From the NCBI GenBank assembly GCA_009838625.1, contig VXRG01000036.1:1-63418 (forward strand): a stretch of DNA of 63,418 bases, written 5' to 3'. Below, piece by piece: positions 60,994-63,418 of the stretch. The position numbers and the translations under genes were made by a program. How positions within the stretch are numbered: position 1 is the stretch's first letter; each line of letters starts with the position of its first letter. Source of the DNA: Caldilineaceae bacterium SB0664_bin_27. Its GTDB lineage: Bacteria; Chloroflexota; Anaerolineae; Caldilineales; Caldilineaceae. Below the pieces are notes generated by a model. It ran no database searches and was not told the origin of the DNA. It was given only the letters and a program-made list of their open reading frames with translations.

Positions 60994-61274
60994 GGAATTA
61001 CCTCCATCTTCTGAAGTATAAATTCATAGCCGACGACATCGAGATCGGTATCGCTGAAAGGGGACTGCAAGTGAGGAAACTGAACAATCTGCCAGCCGTC
61101 TACTACGGCTTCATGAACGGTCGTGTAGGGCCACTCGAACGCTCCGCCGCTGATTTCAACTCTGAATCCCTTGACCGGTTCAATCAGAGTGTACCCCAGT
61201 ATCTCCGAAAACACGCTCGGAGTGCGGGCATGCAGATATAGCAATCGCTGGCGAGGCTGTGCGTGCGCATCCAT
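60990..61274 (-). CDS. Conserved-looking 94-residue protein of unknown function
   Basis: A small soluble protein with segments LLYLHARTPSVFSEILGYTLIEP and FEWPYTTVHEAVVDGWQIVQFP (parts: YTTVHEAVVDGWQIV). No motif known to me. It is first in its transcript, 49 bases downstream of a clear promoter, and overlaps the PhyH gene by four bases. The coupling implies a direct functional link, for instance as a small subunit or substrate-binding partner. Confidence 0.6.
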   Translation of the reverse strand: MDAHAQPRQRLLYLHARTPSVFSEILGYTLIEPVKGFRVEISGGAFEWPYTTVHEAVVDGWQIVQFPHLQSPFSDTDLDVVGYEFILQKMEVIP

Positions 61275-61322
61275 CTTCGATCAGTTCCTGTCGGGAAATT
61301 GGAGTAGGTCCTAATTCAGCAA

Positions 61323-61351
61323 ATTATATGTGAAGGCCCTCTCGGAGGCAA
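61323..61351 (-). promoter_or_regulatory. Promoter of the 94-aa/PhyH (and perhaps ATPase) operon
   Basis: TTGCCT and a perfect TATAAT separated by 17 bases on the minus strand, followed by the small ORF start at 61274. Confidence 0.7.
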
Positions 61352-61376
61352 GGTTTTCAGAAGACGCGGGCGCCTC

Positions 61377-61467
61377 CCCAAATGGGGGCGAACTAACGTA
61401 GGCCACTGGGAGCAACCAAGCCATGGTCAGATCCGGATACAATTCCCGGCAGAGAATCCGCCGCCTC
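61377..61467. repeat. Dispersed repeat, copy B
   Basis: The counterpart of 51381-51472 in the same orientation. It lies 25 bases upstream of a minus-strand promoter -35, almost the same distance as copy A from the lysine promoter. The first 13 bases form a short palindrome (CCCAAATGGGGG-like). Confidence 0.6.
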
Positions 61468-61543
61468 GGACCACTGCATTTCCCCCATGTCCCTGCCCTC
61501 GCCCCACAAGCCGCTCCACCTCTTACCACCGACCGCTACCGGT

Positions 61544-61578
61544 CTATCCACTATCCACTATCCACAATCCACCATCCA
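61544..61578. repeat. Five tandem heptamers
   Basis: CTATCCA three times, then CAATCCA and CCATCCA, a simple 7-base tandem repeat. Confidence 0.9.
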
Positions 61579-61860
61579 CTGCGGTTGCGCCGGCGGAAAG
61601 TTTGTGCTAGACTACAACCGAATTCAATATTGATCCAGCGGAGTGTCCCCAAGAAGCAAAAACGCACGCCGGTGGTTACCACGAGGTCTGGTCCCGTGAT
61701 AGACGTTTTCTATCATGGTCCGGGCCTTCTCGCGTTTATGGCCAAACTACCTGACCTGCACACGAAGATCGTCGAATTGTACGAGGCGCCGGACCAACCG
61801 CATTCCCAGCCATCCGGACACACAACCGGTGACATCCACGAGCCAGGGAGGATAATACCT

Positions 61861-63015
61861 GTGGCCAAAATGCTCTGCAAAGGAACCAGAAAGGACGGCA
61901 CCCCCTGCCAGGGAGTAGCTCTCGAACAGTACGACGGCTACTGCCTCGCCCACGGCGCGCCGCCCGAACAGGCCCATGAGTGGCGCTCCAAGGGCGGCAA
62001 GAACTCTGCCACCGCGGTGCGCCGCGACAAGCGTATGCCCGAACATCTGAAAGAACCTATCGACCACATAGTGGACTACATGCGGCGGCTGGCGGAAAAA
62101 GACCCCACGCCCGCCGGCCTCAACGCCCTGTCCCGCGCCGCCAAGACGCTGATCGAGCTCCGCCGCTTCGCCAACGAGGAAATGGATCTTATCCGCGCCG
62201 AGGAGATACGGGCTGAGGCCGCCGCACGCCTAGACGTGCAGACCGACCTCGAAGTCCTCGAAGCCGCCGACGACATCAGGGTCATGCGGGACCGGCTCCG
62301 CCGCGAATCCCTCGTCGATCAGGGCTTCGCCCGCTTCATGGAACCGTTCATGCAGGATGACCCACCCGAAGTCATCCTGAACGAAAAAGGGCGGCTCCGC
62401 TTCGGCTTCCAATACGTCGAAGAAAGACAGACGTGCCTGAAAGTAGTGGACGCTGAACTAACTGAGTATGTCCGTGGAGAGTCCGACCTTCCCGATCTAC
62501 CCACGCTCAGCGCAGGGTTGGAAGAAGTGCAGGAAGATCTCGAGGACACGCTGACCAAACTGGCGCGCGTGTCCGAGGCCCCGTACGACCCGATGACCGG
62601 CCAGCCATTCACCAGGCTCCCGGACAAGGTGAAGATCATCGCTCCTCGCGACAGTTACTGCTCCACGCACGAAAACCCGCAGCAAGCCCTGCAAGAGCAG
62701 CTCATTTATGTCAAGAACCTGCGGCGCAGAGTCAAAGAGATCATTGAAAGCGAAAACGACAAACGCAGACAGGTAGAGCGGGAAAGAGAAGCGGAAAAGC
62801 GGACGGAGCGGGAAGCAGACGCAGGCAACCGGTCAGACTTGAAAGCAGCCACTGAGGACCGGACAGTATCGGAGACAGACCCGGGAAACCAGGAAGAGCA
62901 GGAAACGGGCAATGGAGATGGGGCAAAACCGGATAAAGCCCCGGGATTCCAGTTCGTGATGATAAGAGACAACAGAAACCTGGCAGAGCCTGAACCAGAT
63001 CACCAGACCGACTAG
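61861..63015 (+). CDS. Protein with CCCH zinc-knuckle motif and coiled-coil tail, unknown function
   Basis: A 384-residue protein from a GTG at 61861, which has GGAGG nine bases upstream. Residues 5-27 contain C-x9-C-x11-C-x2-H (CKGTRKDGTPC ... GYCLAH), like DUF5763-type zinc knuckles seen in phage- and transposon-linked proteins. The middle is helical with RRFANEEMDLIRAEEIRAEA. The last 110 residues are very charged, starting with LIYVKNLRRRVKEIIESENDKRR and a long coiled coil, then an acidic linker. I do not recognise the whole protein. Such DNA-binding-like architecture suits a mobile element or small-terminase-like role, but no integrase or phage gene is near. Confidence 0.65.
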   Translation: MAKMLCKGTRKDGTPCQGVALEQYDGYCLAHGAPPEQAHEWRSKGGKNSATAVRRDKRMPEHLKEPIDHIVDYMRRLAEKDPTPAGLNALSRAAKTLIELRRFANEEMDLIRAEEIRAEAAARLDVQTDLEVLEAADDIRVMRDRLRRESLVDQGFARFMEPFMQDDPPEVILNEKGRLRFGFQYVEERQTCLKVVDAELTEYVRGESDLPDLPTLSAGLEEVQEDLEDTLTKLARVSEAPYDPMTGQPFTRLPDKVKIIAPRDSYCSTHENPQQALQEQLIYVKNLRRRVKEIIESENDKRRQVEREREAEKRTEREADAGNRSDLKAATEDRTVSETDPGNQEEQETGNGDGAKPDKAPGFQFVMIRDNRNLAEPEPDHQTD

Positions 63016-63131
63016 CAAACGGTTAGACAGCAGCTGTTGTCGCTGAGCGCCTCCCTTGCGCCGAGGTTCAACAGTCAAATAGAATATAATCGTCGTAACT
63101 GCAACCCTAAGCTAGCAGTAGTATACTCCTT

Positions 63132-63240
63132 CCCTTCGCGCCTAAAATTCCTCGCGGATTCCACCCCAAATCCACCAATCTCTCGTCATCTCTCGTACAA
63201 GCTCACAACACGCCCCGCAAATCGCGCATCCACCCCCAAG
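63132..63240. repeat. 109-base direct repeat, copy 1
   Basis: Starts CCCTTCGCGCCTAAAATTCC and ends near CCACCCCCAAG. It matches copy 2 block by block (CCCTTCGCGCC, AAATTCCTC, CCCCAAATCC, CCCGCAAA). Confidence 0.7.
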
Positions 63241-63295
63241 ACTGCCCTCCCGCTGTCTTAAGCCACAAGCGCCTAGCCCCTAACCCTGTCCCCTG

Positions 63296-63404
63296 CCCTT
63301 CGCGCCCGAAATTCCTCCCGGAGTCCCCCCCAAATCCCCCCATCTCGCGTCCACTGGCGTTCAGGCCCGCGACCCCCCCCGCAAACCCCGCGTCCCGCCC
63401 CCAA
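63296..63404. repeat. 109-base direct repeat, copy 2
   Basis: Same length and orientation as copy 1, 164 bases further on, but with many changes to C, such as CAAATCCCCCCATCTCGCG in place of CAAATCCACCAATCTCTCG. Confidence 0.7.
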
Positions 63405-63418
63405 CCGGCCCGGCCGCA

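Larger units (their letters stand above)
61352..61860. other. Intergenic region with repeats and no clear gene
   Basis: The plus-strand frame of the next gene stays open back to 61423, but this part covers a dispersed repeat and a 7-base tandem array, has no ribosome site, and does not look like protein. I treat it as non-coding. Confidence 0.5.
63016..63418. other. C-rich intergenic end of the window
   Basis: About 400 bases with no gene; it holds the pair of direct repeats listed separately. The plus strand becomes strongly C-rich toward the window edge. Confidence 0.5.

Noticed and set aside
61423-61860. Upstream extension of the last plus-strand gene
   Set aside because: Covers a dispersed repeat and a heptamer array; the GTG at 61861 has a proper SD and starts the recognisable motif.

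Overview
The window looks like one contig from a free-living or host-associated bacterium, most likely of the phylum Chloroflexota (Caldilinea/SAR202-like). I infer this from the gene content: LysW-dependent lysine synthesis, class I LeuA together with citramalate synthase, paired type-I sulfatases, phytanoyl-CoA-type dioxygenases, DUF2089 and SHOCT-like repeat proteins. No rRNA, tRNA or CRISPR array is visible, so the phylum call is inference. GC content is moderate to high, and most genes have clear Shine-Dalgarno (SD) sites and sigma70-like promoters.

Layout. 0.2-7.6 kb: accessory metabolism (Dabb protein, GH-like hydrolase, PhyH dioxygenase, acyl-CoA dehydrogenase, acyl-CoA ligase). 7.6-26 kb, minus strand: a long anabolic run read gltB, gltD, leuC, leuD, methyltransferase, leuB, ppc, cimA, ilvD, sugar-phosphate isomerase, starting from a promoter at about 26.04 kb. 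26-31.8 kb: two paralogous secreted, membrane-anchored repeat proteins of unknown function, one interrupted by a single in-frame TAG, plus a YbjQ-like gene. 31.9-37.8 kb: the ilvB-ilvN-ilvC-leuA operon with an upstream attenuator and a strong terminator after leuA. 38-43.4 kb: a sulfatase and a heterodimeric ABC exporter. 43.9-51.4 kb: the LysW lysine operon (lysS, lysT, lysU, Nudix, lysW, lysX, lysY, then a membrane protein and a MOSC protein), also with an attenuator. 51.6-57.3 kb: VOC protein, enolase-superfamily dehydratase, aldo/keto reductase, DUF2089 regulator, repeat protein, second sulfatase. 57.4-61.3 kb: a tightly coupled run of a 94-residue protein, PhyH, methyltransferase, AAA ATPase and TOPRIM-like protein. 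61.8-63.4 kb: an unknown CCCH-motif protein and repeats.

How the genes work together. PEP carboxylase, glutamate synthase, citramalate synthase and the Leu/Ilv enzymes link oxaloacetate supply, amino-group supply and all three branched-chain amino acids. The two operons that make amino acid end products each begin with a promoter, a short leader ORF rich in codons for the end product, mutually exclusive hairpins and a U-tract terminator. This is the layout of ribosome-mediated attenuation. For the lysine operon I know of no established equivalent, and it is my leading candidate for an undescribed system. A further 44-codon ORF with a near-perfect SD sits directly in front of leuA and overlaps its start codon.
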